Made by a program: the position numbers and the translations under genes. A stretch of 64,000 nt of DNA from Luteimonas galliterrae (GTDB lineage Bacteria > Pseudomonadota > Gammaproteobacteria > Xanthomonadales > Xanthomonadaceae), in contig NZ_JAMBEP010000002.1 in the NCBI RefSeq assembly GCF_023374055.1, forward strand, positions 124,001 to 188,000, given 5' to 3'. Positions within the stretch are counted from its first letter, which is position 1, and each line of letters opens with the position of its first letter. Below the pieces are notes generated by a model that did no database searches, was not told the origin of the DNA, and saw nothing but the letters and a program-made list of their open reading frames with translations. Of the stretch, positions 26,948-37,381 are shown in pieces.

Positions 26948-28584
26948 GCACCACAATCCGCACCCAGCCTTCGCGTGCCGCCATCGGCAATGGCGCACTG
27001 CTGCTGTGCCTGCTTGCGATCGCGATCGCCTTCCTGAAGCTGCACGATGGCAGGTGGTTGCCCCTAGCATCCGATACCTCGCGTTGGTGGGCGGCGGGCT
27101 TCACTGCGCTGGCCTATCTCGGTTTCAGCGGCTGGATATTGCGGCGTTCTCGGATCCGGCACGCCGACGACGAGCGCACGGACGCACAGGCGCCGCCATC
27201 GCAGCTGTTGCTGGCTTATGCCAGCCAGACCGGTTTCGCGCAGCAGCTCGCCGAACGCAGCGCCAAGAATCTGCGCGATGCCGGGTTGGCCGTGCATTTG
27301 CGCGACCTCGGCCGCCTGCAAGCGGAGGCGTTGGCCGGCTATGAACGAGCGCTGTTCGTGGTCAGCACGACCGGCGAAGGCGATGCGCCGGACCCGGCGC
27401 TGGCTTTCGTGCGCGATGCGATGGGCCGACAAGCGCCGTTGCCGTCGCTGCGTTACGGCGTACTCGCGTTGGGCGACCGCGAGTACGACCATTTCTGCGG
27501 CTTCGGCCATGCGGTGGACGATTGGTTGCGGCATTCGGGCGCCGAACCGCTGTTCGACCTGGTGGAAGTGGACAACGGCGACGAAGGCGCACTGCGCCAT
27601 TGGCAGCACCATCTGTCGCTGATCGCAGGGCAGCCCGACCTGCCCGATTGGACCGCACCGGCTTATCAGCCCTGGCGACTGGCCGAGCGCCGCGAACTGA
27701 ACCCCGGCAGCGCCGGCGCCGCCGCTTTCCATATCGCCCTGCTCCCGCCGCAGGACGATATGCCCGCATGGCAGGCCGGCGACATCGCCGAAATCGGCCC
27801 GCGCAATTCGCCGGAAGCCGTTTCTGCGCTGTTGGAGGCTTTGTCGCTCGATGCGGCAACGCCTGTCGATCGCGACGGCAAGCGCGAACGGATCGACGAA
27901 GTATTGGCGCGCTCGCATCTGCCAAGCCTCGCCGAAGCCAGCGGTCTCGATGCGCAGGCCTTCGCTGAGGAACTGCAGCCGTTGCCGCACCGCGAATACT
28001 CGATCGCTTCGCTGCCGTCGGACGGCGCCATCCATGTGCTGTTGCGGCGCATGCTGCGGCCGGACGGCAGCCCGGGGATCGGCAGCGGCTGGTTGTGCGA
28101 TTACGCCGCGCTCGGCGGCGAGATCGCGCTGCGCATCCGCAGCAATCCCAATTTCCACGCGCCGCCGTCGGCGCGGCCGCTGATCTTGATCGGCAACGGC
28201 ACAGGCGCGGCAGGTTTGCGTGCGCACTTGAAGGCGCGCATCGCCGCCGGCGCACGCCGCAACTGGCTGCTGTTCGGCGAACGCAACGCGGATCGCGATT
28301 TCTTCTACGGTGACGAGATCCGGCGTTGGCGAGATGAAGGCTTCATCGAACGCCTGGACCTGGCGTTCTCTCGCGATGGCGCTGCAAGCGCCTACGTGCA
28401 ACATGCGTTGGCGGCGGCTGGGGAAACGCTGCGCGACTGGATGCAAGCCGGTGCCGCTATCTACGTCTGCGGCAGCCTGCAGGGAATGGCGCCAGGCGTC
28501 GATGCGGTGTTGCGCGACTTGCTGGGCGACGATCTCGTCGAGCGGATGCGCATCGAAGGCCGCTATCGCCGCGATGTCTACTAA
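26944..28584 (+). CDS. CysJ-like flavodoxin-FAD/NADPH reductase with TM helix
   Basis: This 546-aa membrane-tethered diflavin reductase begins with two hydrophobic segments (residues about 14-28 and 45-65). A flavodoxin domain follows (LLLAYASQTGFAQQLAERSA; VVSTTGEGDAPDPA; GDREYDHFCGFG), then the FAD domain with REYSIAS, NADPH site ILIGNGTGAAGLRAHL and the C-terminus YRRDVY, matching CysJ. There is no sulfite reductase haemoprotein nearby. It likely feeds NADPH electrons to the PepSY membrane protein to reduce ferric siderophore. GTG start, overlapping apbE. Confidence 0.9.
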   Translation: MSTTIRTQPSRAAIGNGALLLCLLAIAIAFLKLHDGRWLPLASDTSRWWAAGFTALAYLGFSGWILRRSRIRHADDERTDAQAPPSQLLLAYASQTGFAQQLAERSAKNLRDAGLAVHLRDLGRLQAEALAGYERALFVVSTTGEGDAPDPALAFVRDAMGRQAPLPSLRYGVLALGDREYDHFCGFGHAVDDWLRHSGAEPLFDLVEVDNGDEGALRHWQHHLSLIAGQPDLPDWTAPAYQPWRLAERRELNPGSAGAAAFHIALLPPQDDMPAWQAGDIAEIGPRNSPEAVSALLEALSLDAATPVDRDGKRERIDEVLARSHLPSLAEASGLDAQAFAEELQPLPHREYSIASLPSDGAIHVLLRRMLRPDGSPGIGSGWLCDYAALGGEIALRIRSNPNFHAPPSARPLILIGNGTGAAGLRAHLKARIAAGARRNWLLFGERNADRDFFYGDEIRRWRDEGFIERLDLAFSRDGAASAYVQHALAAAGETLRDWMQAGAAIYVCGSLQGMAPGVDAVLRDLLGDDLVERMRIEGRYRRDVY

Positions 28585-28806
28585 GCTCTGTTCTGTATAG
28601 CGGAGCTTGCTCCGCTGCTCTTCGCTCTTAAGCCGTTCGCTCTTAGGCCGTTGCTCTCATGCCGTCATCCCAGCGAACGCTGGGACCCATCTTGCTTGTG
28701 CGCTTGCCCTTAAGCCGTCATCCCGGCGCAGGCCGGGATCCAGGTCCACGTGCTTGCGGGCCTCGCTGCGACTCGCGCCATGGACAAAGGCTTCCGGGCT
28801 GCGCCC

Positions 28807-29159
28807 GGGTCACTTTCTTTGTTGGCCCAAAGAAAGTAACCCAAGAAAGGGCCTGAACTGCGGTGCGATGCGTCGCGACTGTAAGTCCGCCAGCGGACCT
28901 GCTTTCGTCGCAGGTGACCTTCTTGCGCAGGTACTAGATTTTGATTCGTAGCCTATGGGTGACGTGGCTTTTGCGGAGTTGCGCTAAGGAGCAGTTCTTG
29001 TCGATCGCCTCGAATCCAAATGTCGAAGCGACGGAGGAATCCCGAGCGCGGGCGAGCGGTAGCCAAGAACACGAGGTAACCCCATCGCCGGGATACCTTC
29101 CAAAGGCCCTTTTTCTTTGGTTACTTCTCTTTTTGGGCCCATCAAAAAGAAAGTAACTC
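28807..29159. mobile_element. 353-bp dispersed element, copy A
   Basis: The left end 28807-28853 (starting GGGTCACTTTCTTTG) and right end 29105-29159 are imperfect inverted repeats; each also holds an internal CTTTCTTT/AAAGAAAG hairpin. The 251-bp interior is shared with copies at 32988-33341 and 62116-62468. A 49-base stretch around 28927-28977 (containing GGTACTAGATTTTGATTCG) is identical in all three. Short open frames exist but change freely between copies. It resembles a MITE-like element or a structured RNA gene. Confidence 0.75.
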
Positions 29160-29254
29160 GGCCGCGGTTTTAGCGGACGAAACCCCGGCCGGAACGGCCG
29201 GCAGGTCGCGAGAACCCCCGAGCCAAGGCAGCGGAGCAAGCTCCGCTCTACAAA

Positions 29255-29321
29255 TGTAGGTGCGAATTCATTCACACGCTCTTGATAGGCCGAAAAGCGT
29301 GCGAATGAATTCGCACCTACG
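29255..29321. repeat. Inverted REP pair (family beta, GAATTC core)
   Basis: Arms TGTAGGTGCGAATTCATTC... and its reverse complement flank a 17-base spacer; one arm has a single mismatch (TTCACACGC against TTCGCACGC). The same family is at 43950-44024. It is inserted between the element-A flank and its right-hand REPs. Confidence 0.85.
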
Positions 29322-29502
29322 AAAAGCAAAGAGCGGCGGGGGCAAAGCGCTGGATGACTCGCTTCGCTCGCCCTTCAGGCCATCTGCTGACGCAGATGCT
29401 CGCTACGGCCTTCGGCCTCCGCAGTCCCGCCTTCGTGGGGATAACGGCTTAAGTCAAAAAACAAGAGCAGCGGGCAAGCCCCGCTCTACAGAGCGAATGC
29501 GG

Positions 29503-30099
29503 CTACTTGGGTTGGATCTTGACCAACAGCGCCCCGCCAGCGCCTTCCATGACGTGGCGCCGGCGTTCGGTATCGGCCTGCATGAAGGCGGTATCGCCTG
29601 CGGCCAGCGGCGGCAGGCCGGAGTCGTCGACGAAGCGCGCGGTACCCGCCAGCAAGTACACGGCCCAGGTCGCGCCCGGATCTATGAAGATCACCATCGG
29701 CCCGACCAGCGGCCGGTGCCACAGCTGTGCATCGACAGCATCCGGGCGCCACATCAGATTGAAGTCGTGCGTCGGGCCGTCGACGAGCTCGCCCACCACG
29801 CCGCGTTCGCCGCTGAAGCGTATCCGTTCGTGCGGCGGCTGCAGGACATGGATCTCGCCATCGTCGAAACGCAGCCGCAAGCCGTTGCCGCTCAACAGCA
29901 CCAGCTCGCGCTGAACGCCCGGGAAGATCGAGAAGAGCGAGTCCTGCTCGATCTCGGCGATCGACAGGCGCCATTGCCAACCATCGGCCTCGTCCGGCAT
30001 GCGGGCGATCTCCCGCGTCCAACCGGCGCCGTTCTTCCAGCGCTCGCGCCGGTATTCGTTGGCGGGGACTACCCAGGAGGTTCCGGTACGTTCGCTCAT
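29503..30099 (-). CDS. HutD/Ves family protein
   Basis: This 198-residue cupin-like protein has the family motif RERWKNGAGWTREIA (WKNGxGxTxEI) near residue 18, and strand motifs FSIFPGVQRELVLLSGNGL and ELVDGPTHDFNLM. HutD of Pseudomonas is thought to act as a governor of histidine utilisation, and E. coli Ves is cold/stress-related. No hut genes are nearby, so the role here is undefined. It converges with the flavoprotein operon across array A. Confidence 0.88.
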   Translation of the reverse strand: MSERTGTSWVVPANEYRRERWKNGAGWTREIARMPDEADGWQWRLSIAEIEQDSLFSIFPGVQRELVLLSGNGLRLRFDDGEIHVLQPPHERIRFSGERGVVGELVDGPTHDFNLMWRPDAVDAQLWHRPLVGPMVIFIDPGATWAVYLLAGTARFVDDSGLPPLAAGDTAFMQADTERRRHVMEGAGGALLVKIQPK

Positions 30100-30248
30100 C
30101 GCAAGAGTTTAGCGGTGCGGCTGGCTTAGGAAACGGCAAAACCGCCGCCCGGCTGCCATTCGCGCGCAGCCGGGCGACGTCCCTCCCCTACCCGGCCTGC
30201 CGCCGGACCGGCACCGATATGTTTTAACCGGGCCCCGGCGGTCTTCGT

Positions 30249-30581
30249 TCAGCGCTTCGCGGCTTGAGGGGCTGCGCCCGTCTTCGCCGCCGGCTTCGGC
30301 GCCGCCGCACCGCCGACCACGATGCGGTCGCGATTCTTCTCGACCGTCTTCAGGCCGATGCCCTTGACCTGGGCCAGCTGCTCGGGGCTCTTGAACGCGC
30401 CGTTTTCCTTGCGGTAGGCGACGATCGCTTCGGCCTTGGACGCGCCGACATTGATCAGCACGCGATCCAGTGTGGCGGCGTCGGCGGTATTGATGTTGAC
30501 CTTCTCGTCGGCGGCCAGGGCGCTGCCGAGCAGCGCCAGGGACAGCAGCAGCGAGTTCAGGACCAGCTTGAAAGGTTTCAT
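30249..30581 (-). CDS. ComEA-like helix-hairpin-helix DNA-binding protein
   Basis: The 110-residue product has a signal peptide (cleavage near SALA, residue 23) followed by the ComEA HhH repeat: KVNINTADAATLDRV and then EQLAQVKGIGLKTVEKN. A short Ala/Pro/Lys tail ends it. It is probably a periplasmic DNA-binding protein for natural uptake of DNA, as in other gammaproteobacteria. No other competence genes lie here. The gene diverges from the M20 peptidase gene across about 200 bp. Confidence 0.9.
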   Translation of the reverse strand: MKPFKLVLNSLLLSLALLGSALAADEKVNINTADAATLDRVLINVGASKAEAIVAYRKENGAFKSPEQLAQVKGIGLKTVEKNRDRIVVGGAAAPKPAAKTGAAPQAAKR

Positions 30582-30777
30582 GACGGAACTCCGTGTTTGA
30601 GTGGGTTTCCAGCCGTGCGCGGCTGGCGAATCCAGTCTCGGCAGCAGTCCACTTGGTCGATATCGCCGTACAAGCCATGCCGAAGACGGCTTAGGCCGCG
30701 ATCGGACCTAGGAAAACCCCTAGCTAACGCCGCGGGCGCTAGAATCCGCGCTCTTCTTCCCAGACCGAAGGTCCGCC

Positions 30778-32268
30778 GTGGACGCCAACAAAGTCGACAG
30801 GTTCGTTGCCGAGAAATGGGACGACGACATCGTTCCCCAGCTCGTCGAATACATCCGCATCCCCAACAAGTCGCCGATGTTCGATGCGGACTGGGTGAAG
30901 AACGGCTACATGGAAGACGCGGTCAAGCTGATGGAAGCCTGGGCGCGGGCGCAGTCGATCCCCGGCATGCACCTGGAAGTGGTGCGGCTGGAAGGCCGCA
31001 CGCCGCTGATCTTCATCGACATTCCCGCGACCGGGCCGGAAACCGGCGACGATTGCGTGCTGCTGTACGGACACCTGGACAAGCAGCCGGAAATGACCGG
31101 CTGGGACGACGACTTGGGCCCGTGGAAACCGGTGATCAAGGGCGACAAGCTTTTCGGCCGCGGCGGCGCCGACGACGGCTATGCGATCTTCGGTTCGCTG
31201 GCCGCGATCCAGGCGCTGCAGGAACAGGGCGCGCCGCATGCGCGCTGCGTGGTGCTGATCGAGGCCTGCGAGGAATCGGGCAGCTACGACCTGCCCGCTT
31301 ATGTCGACCACCTCGCCGACCGGATCGGCAAGCCGTCGCTGGTCGTGTGCCTGGATTCGGGTTGCGGCAACTACGACCAGCTGTGGTGCACGACTTCGCT
31401 GCGCGGTATGGCCGGCGGCAATTTCACGGTGAAGGTGCTCGAAGAAGGCGTGCATTCGGGCGATGCGTCGGGCATCGTGCCGTCGAGCTTCCGCCTGTTG
31501 CGGCAGCTGCTGTCGCGGATCGAGGACGAGAAGACCGGGCGCATCCTGGTCGAAGGCCTGCACGCCGAAATCCCCGCCGATCGCCTGGCCCAGGCCAAGA
31601 AAGTCGCCGGAGTGCTGGGCGACGAGGTCTACAGCAAATTCCCGTTCCTGCCGGGCATGAAACCGATGGCCGACGACCTGACCGAGCTGGTGCTCAACCG
31701 CACTTGGCGGCCGGCGCTGTCGGTGACCGGCGCCGACGGCCTGCCGCCGCTGTCATCGGCCGGCAACGTGCTGCGGCCTTCGACCTCGGTGAAGCTGAGT
31801 CTGCGCCTGCCGCCGACACTGGAAGGCAAGCGCGGCGGCGGACTGCTTAAGGAAGCTTTGCTGCGCGATCCGCCGAACGGCGCGCAGGTCACGCTAGATC
31901 TGGAAAAAGCATCCACCGGTTGGAACGCGCCGGCGATGTCGCCGTGGCTGGAAAAGGCGATCGACGCCGCCAGCCTGGAATTCTTCAAGGCGCCTGCGAT
32001 GTATATGGGCGAAGGCGGCACGATCCCGTTCATGGGCATGCTCGGCGAGAAATTCCCGGGCGCGCAATTCATGATCACCGGCGTGCTGGGTCCGCATTCC
32101 AATGCGCACGGTCCGAACGAGTTCCTGCACATCCCGATGGGCAAGCGCGTCACCGCCTCGGTGGCGCGGGTGATCGCCGAGCATCACGCCGCGAGCGTGC
32201 GCGGCGAAACCGTCGGCGTAGCCGCCGTAGCCGGCGGCGACCAGCACGGGGAACATGGCTGCTGCTGA
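30778..32268 (+). CDS. M20 family metallopeptidase (dipeptidase-like)
   Basis: This 496-aa protein is a zinc aminoacylase/carboxypeptidase-type enzyme. Metal-ligand motifs are LLYGHLDKQPE (HxD), FGRGGADDGYA (catalytic and bridging Asp), EACEESGS (Glu pair), DSGC, and the C-terminal His in GPHSNAHGPNE. The inserted dimerisation domain lies at residues about 210-380. The length of about 490 and the KQPEMTGW stretch fit the group annotated as M20 dipeptidases. The start is GTG 30778. The C-terminus GGDQHGEHGCC is Cys/His-rich. Substrate unknown. Confidence 0.92.
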   Translation: MDANKVDRFVAEKWDDDIVPQLVEYIRIPNKSPMFDADWVKNGYMEDAVKLMEAWARAQSIPGMHLEVVRLEGRTPLIFIDIPATGPETGDDCVLLYGHLDKQPEMTGWDDDLGPWKPVIKGDKLFGRGGADDGYAIFGSLAAIQALQEQGAPHARCVVLIEACEESGSYDLPAYVDHLADRIGKPSLVVCLDSGCGNYDQLWCTTSLRGMAGGNFTVKVLEEGVHSGDASGIVPSSFRLLRQLLSRIEDEKTGRILVEGLHAEIPADRLAQAKKVAGVLGDEVYSKFPFLPGMKPMADDLTELVLNRTWRPALSVTGADGLPPLSSAGNVLRPSTSVKLSLRLPPTLEGKRGGGLLKEALLRDPPNGAQVTLDLEKASTGWNAPAMSPWLEKAIDAASLEFFKAPAMYMGEGGTIPFMGMLGEKFPGAQFMITGVLGPHSNAHGPNEFLHIPMGKRVTASVARVIAEHHAASVRGETVGVAAVAGGDQHGEHGCC

Positions 32269-32328
32269 CACTGGCGCCGCTGCCGGGTCCTGTTATCCTC
32301 GGCCCGGCTTTTCCACATCGGAGGGGGC

Positions 32329-32625
32329 ATGGAAGACTTGAGCGGCCTGTTGGGCGACAACAACTGGATCGTCACGATCCTGATCGGTTTCGTAGTCGGT
32401 TTGCTGGCGCGCTTCCTGAAGCCGGGCAACGACAAGATGGGCATCATCCTGACCACGCTGCTGGGCATCGCCGGCGCGGTCGCGGCGAGTTTCGTCGGCC
32501 AGCGGATGGGCTGGTATGCGCCCGGCCAGGCGGCGGGATTCGTCGGTGCGCTGATCGGCGCGATCGTGATCCTGGTCATCGTCAGCCTGTTCCGGCGCAA
32601 GCGCACGACGCTGCCGCCGCGCTGA
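32329..32625 (+). CDS. GlsB/YeaQ/YmgE family stress-response membrane protein
   Basis: The product is 98 aa with three TM segments: WIVTILIGFVVGLLARFLKP, MGIILTTLLGIAGAVAASFV and AAGFVGALIGAIVILVIVSL, ending in RRKRTTLPPR. The glycine-spaced helices are characteristic of transglycosylase-associated/GlsB proteins. A GGAGGG site precedes the ATG. It is followed by the REP-rich array B. Confidence 0.9.
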   Translation: MEDLSGLLGDNNWIVTILIGFVVGLLARFLKPGNDKMGIILTTLLGIAGAVAASFVGQRMGWYAPGQAAGFVGALIGAIVILVIVSLFRRKRTTLPPR

Positions 32626-32649
32626 ATTCCGTTTCGAGTTCGACTGTCC

Positions 32650-35332
<2,683 letters not shown>

Positions 35333-35340
35333 CAGCGAGC

Positions 35341-35487
35341 TTTTGTAGGAGCGGCTTCAGCCGCGAGCTCTTGCTCTTAGCTGTCATCCGAGCGTAGCGA
35401 GGGATCTGCTTAGTCGACCAAGCAGATCCCTCGCTACGCTCGGGATGAAAAGAAAAAAAGCTCGCGGCTGAAGCCGCTCCTACAAAA
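35341..35487. repeat. Nested inverted repeats: REP pair alpha around a second palindrome
   Basis: The outer arms 35341-35369 and 35459-35487 (TTTTGTAGGAGCGGCTTCAG... and reverse complement) are perfect 29-mers. Between them lies another inverted repeat, 35385-35411 with 35420-35447 (ATCCGAGCGTAGCGAGGGAT...), with one extra base. The whole can fold as one long stem of about 55 bp. It separates the convergent murU and hda genes. Confidence 0.88.
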
Positions 35488-35504
35488 AACCGTTCCTACA
35501 AGCA

Positions 35505-36203
35505 TCAGGAAGGATCTGCGTCCAGCACTTCGCGAAGGAACGGCACCGTGACCTTGCGCTGCGCCGCGAGCGAGGCGCGGTCGAGCTTGTCCAGCAACCC
35601 GGTCAGCGACGCCAGATCGCGGTCGGCGCGCTTGAGCAACCAGTCGATGGCGGCGTCGTCGAACACCAGCCCTCGCCGTTTCGCGCGCTCGCGCAGCACT
35701 TCCTTGCGCCCATCGTCGCCCAGCGGCAGCAACGCGATGCGCACGCATTGCGATAGGCGCGAGCGCAAATCGGGCAGGCCCAGCGCCAGCCCGTCCGGCA
35801 TCGCCGCGGCGGTGTACAGCGCGTTGAGCCCGGCGCTGCGGGCGCGGTTGTGGAAATCGAACAGCGCGATCTCGTCGTCTCTGCTGCCGACGATCGATTC
35901 GATCCCGTCCAGCGCGATCACATCGTTGCCTTCCAGCGCGTCCAGCGCCTCGCGCAGGCGACCCGCGGCCGCGCTCAGCGGCAGATAAGCGGCGCAGCGG
36001 CCCGCCTGCTCGGCGGCCGCGCAGGCGGCCAGCGCCAGATGCGTCTTGCCGACGCCGCCTTGGCCGGACAAGTACAGCCAATCGGCCGATGCGCCTTCGG
36101 CCAACGCCCGCAACGCGGCGATAGCGCCGGCCGGCGCTCCGACGAAGGTTTCGAAGCGCTGGTCGGGCGAGTAGCGCAATGCCAGCGGCAGTTGCGCGCT
36201 CAC
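35505..36203 (-). CDS. hda: DnaA regulatory inactivator Hda
   Basis: The product is 232 aa. The N-terminus SAQLPLAL is the beta-clamp-binding motif, followed by an AAA+ domain: Walker A SGQGGVGKTHLAL, Walker B VIALDGIESI, sensor and Arg-finger regions SRLSQCVRIALLPL. Hda with the sliding clamp stimulates DnaA-ATP hydrolysis after initiation. The start is GTG at 36203, overlapping the AI-2E transporter gene by GTGA. The length matches the family (about 230-250). Confidence 0.92.
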   Translation of the reverse strand: MSAQLPLALRYSPDQRFETFVGAPAGAIAALRALAEGASADWLYLSGQGGVGKTHLALAACAAAEQAGRCAAYLPLSAAAGRLREALDALEGNDVIALDGIESIVGSRDDEIALFDFHNRARSAGLNALYTAAAMPDGLALGLPDLRSRLSQCVRIALLPLGDDGRKEVLRERAKRRGLVFDDAAIDWLLKRADRDLASLTGLLDKLDRASLAAQRKVTVPFLREVLDADPS

Positions 36204-37381
36204 GCCTTGTCGGCGCCCTGATGCTCTTCCGGCACGATGATGCCGCCTGGGCTGGCGTGCGGATCGAGCAGGATCTCGGGCCCGTCGCCGCCGTAAAGCT
36301 TGCTGTGCGTGTAGCGCTGGTGCGCATAGCGCAGCAGCACGTTGGCGATGGCCGCGACCGGCAGCGCCAGCAGCATGCCCAGGAAGCCGAACAGCTGCCC
36401 GCCCGCCAGCACCGCGAAGATCACGGCGACCGGATGCAGACCGATGCGGTCGCCTACCAGCTTGGGCGTCAGCCAATAGCTCTCGATCACCTGGCCGATG
36501 CCGAACACCGCCAGTACGCCGGCCACGTGTTTCCAATCGCCGTACTGCACCAGCGCGGCGATCACGCCGAACACCACGCCGCTGGTCGGGCCCAGATAAG
36601 GCACGAAAGTGAACAAGCCGGCGATGATGCCGATCAGGATGCCCAGGTCCAGCCCCACCAGCCACAGGCCCAGGCCGTACATGATGCCCAGGATCACCAT
36701 CACCAGCAGCTGGCCGCGCAGAAAGCCGCCCAGCACTTCGCTGGATTCGTGCGCCAGCCGCGACACGGTGTCGATGTGCTTGCGCGGCACCAGCGCTGCG
36801 GCGCGCTCGACGAAGATGTCCCAGTCGCGCAGCAGGAAGAAGGTCAGCACTGGCAGCAGCACGATGTTCGCGACCCAGGCCAGCACGGCGAAACCCGAGC
36901 GGGAGAGATAGCCCAGCATGGTGGCGGCGACGCCGCCCGCACGCTCCCAGTTGCCGCGCACGAGTTCGATGATGTGGTTCAAATCCAGCCATACCGTCAA
37001 CTGCAGGCCGGTCTTCTTCTCCAGCCAGGGCAGCGCGGTCTGCATGATCCAGTCGCGGTAATGCGGCAGCGATTCGACCAGCGTGGTGATCTGCTCTTCG
37101 ATCACCGGCACCAACAACAGCAGCACCAGCACCATCAGCAGCGCCATCGTCACGAACACCAGCGTGACCGCGACATTGCGCGAGCGTCCGGCGCGCTGCA
37201 GCCGGTCGACCAGCGGGTCGCCGAGCCAGCCGAGCAAGGCCGCCATCACGAACGGGGTCAGGATCGGCGCCAGCAGCCACACCAGCCAGCCGGCGGCGAG
37301 CGCGATCAGGCCCCATTGCAGGCGCTTGAGGAACAGCGCGATGTCGGCCATAGCCATGTCGTTGCTCGGCGGCATGGCCAT
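36200..37381 (-). CDS. AI-2E family transporter (PerM-like)
   Basis: This 393-residue membrane protein has about eight hydrophobic segments. Family landmarks include LTPFVMAALLGWLGDPLVDR, VTFFLLRDWD-like (LTFFLLRDWDIFV), GFLRGQLLVMVILGIMYG, and LFTFVPYLGPTSGVVFG. The substrate is uncertain: the family name comes from E. coli TqsA, and other members are Na/H antiporters. It overlaps DUF2066 (TGATG) upstream and hda downstream. Confidence 0.92.
   Translation of the reverse strand: MAMPPSNDMAMADIALFLKRLQWGLIALAAGWLVWLLAPILTPFVMAALLGWLGDPLVDRLQRAGRSRNVAVTLVFVTMALLMVLVLLLLVPVIEEQITTLVESLPHYRDWIMQTALPWLEKKTGLQLTVWLDLNHIIELVRGNWERAGGVAATMLGYLSRSGFAVLAWVANIVLLPVLTFFLLRDWDIFVERAAALVPRKHIDTVSRLAHESSEVLGGFLRGQLLVMVILGIMYGLGLWLVGLDLGILIGIIAGLFTFVPYLGPTSGVVFGVIAALVQYGDWKHVAGVLAVFGIGQVIESYWLTPKLVGDRIGLHPVAVIFAVLAGGQLFGFLGMLLALPVAAIANVLLRYAHQRYTHSKLYGGDGPEILLDPHASPGGIIVPEEHQGADKA

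Larger units (their letters stand above)
28590..29493. repeat. REP-rich intergenic array A
   Basis: The roughly 900-bp gap between the convergent flavoprotein and HutD genes has no supported gene. From left to right: a TAGCGGAGCTTGCTCCGC hairpin (about 28595); GTCATCCCAGCGAACGCTGG and GTCATCCCGGCGCAGGCCGG hairpins (28661-28742); the 353-bp element (28807-29159); a GCGGAGCAAGCTCCGC hairpin (about 29230); the inverted pair at 29255-29321; and an outer GAGCAGCGGGCAAGCCCCGC hairpin near 29466-29490. About 80 bases near 29370-29440 interrupt the mirror-image partner of the GTCATCCC repeat. Confidence 0.85.

Noticed and set aside
26944-28584. Assignment as the sulfite reductase flavoprotein of sulfur assimilation
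   Set aside because: Two N-terminal hydrophobic segments, the iron-uptake neighbourhood and the absence of cysI argue for a different electron acceptor.
28659-28856. Possible CRISPR-like array in the REP arrays
   Set aside because: Units differ in sequence and spacing, are palindromic, and lack identical direct repeats and cas genes.
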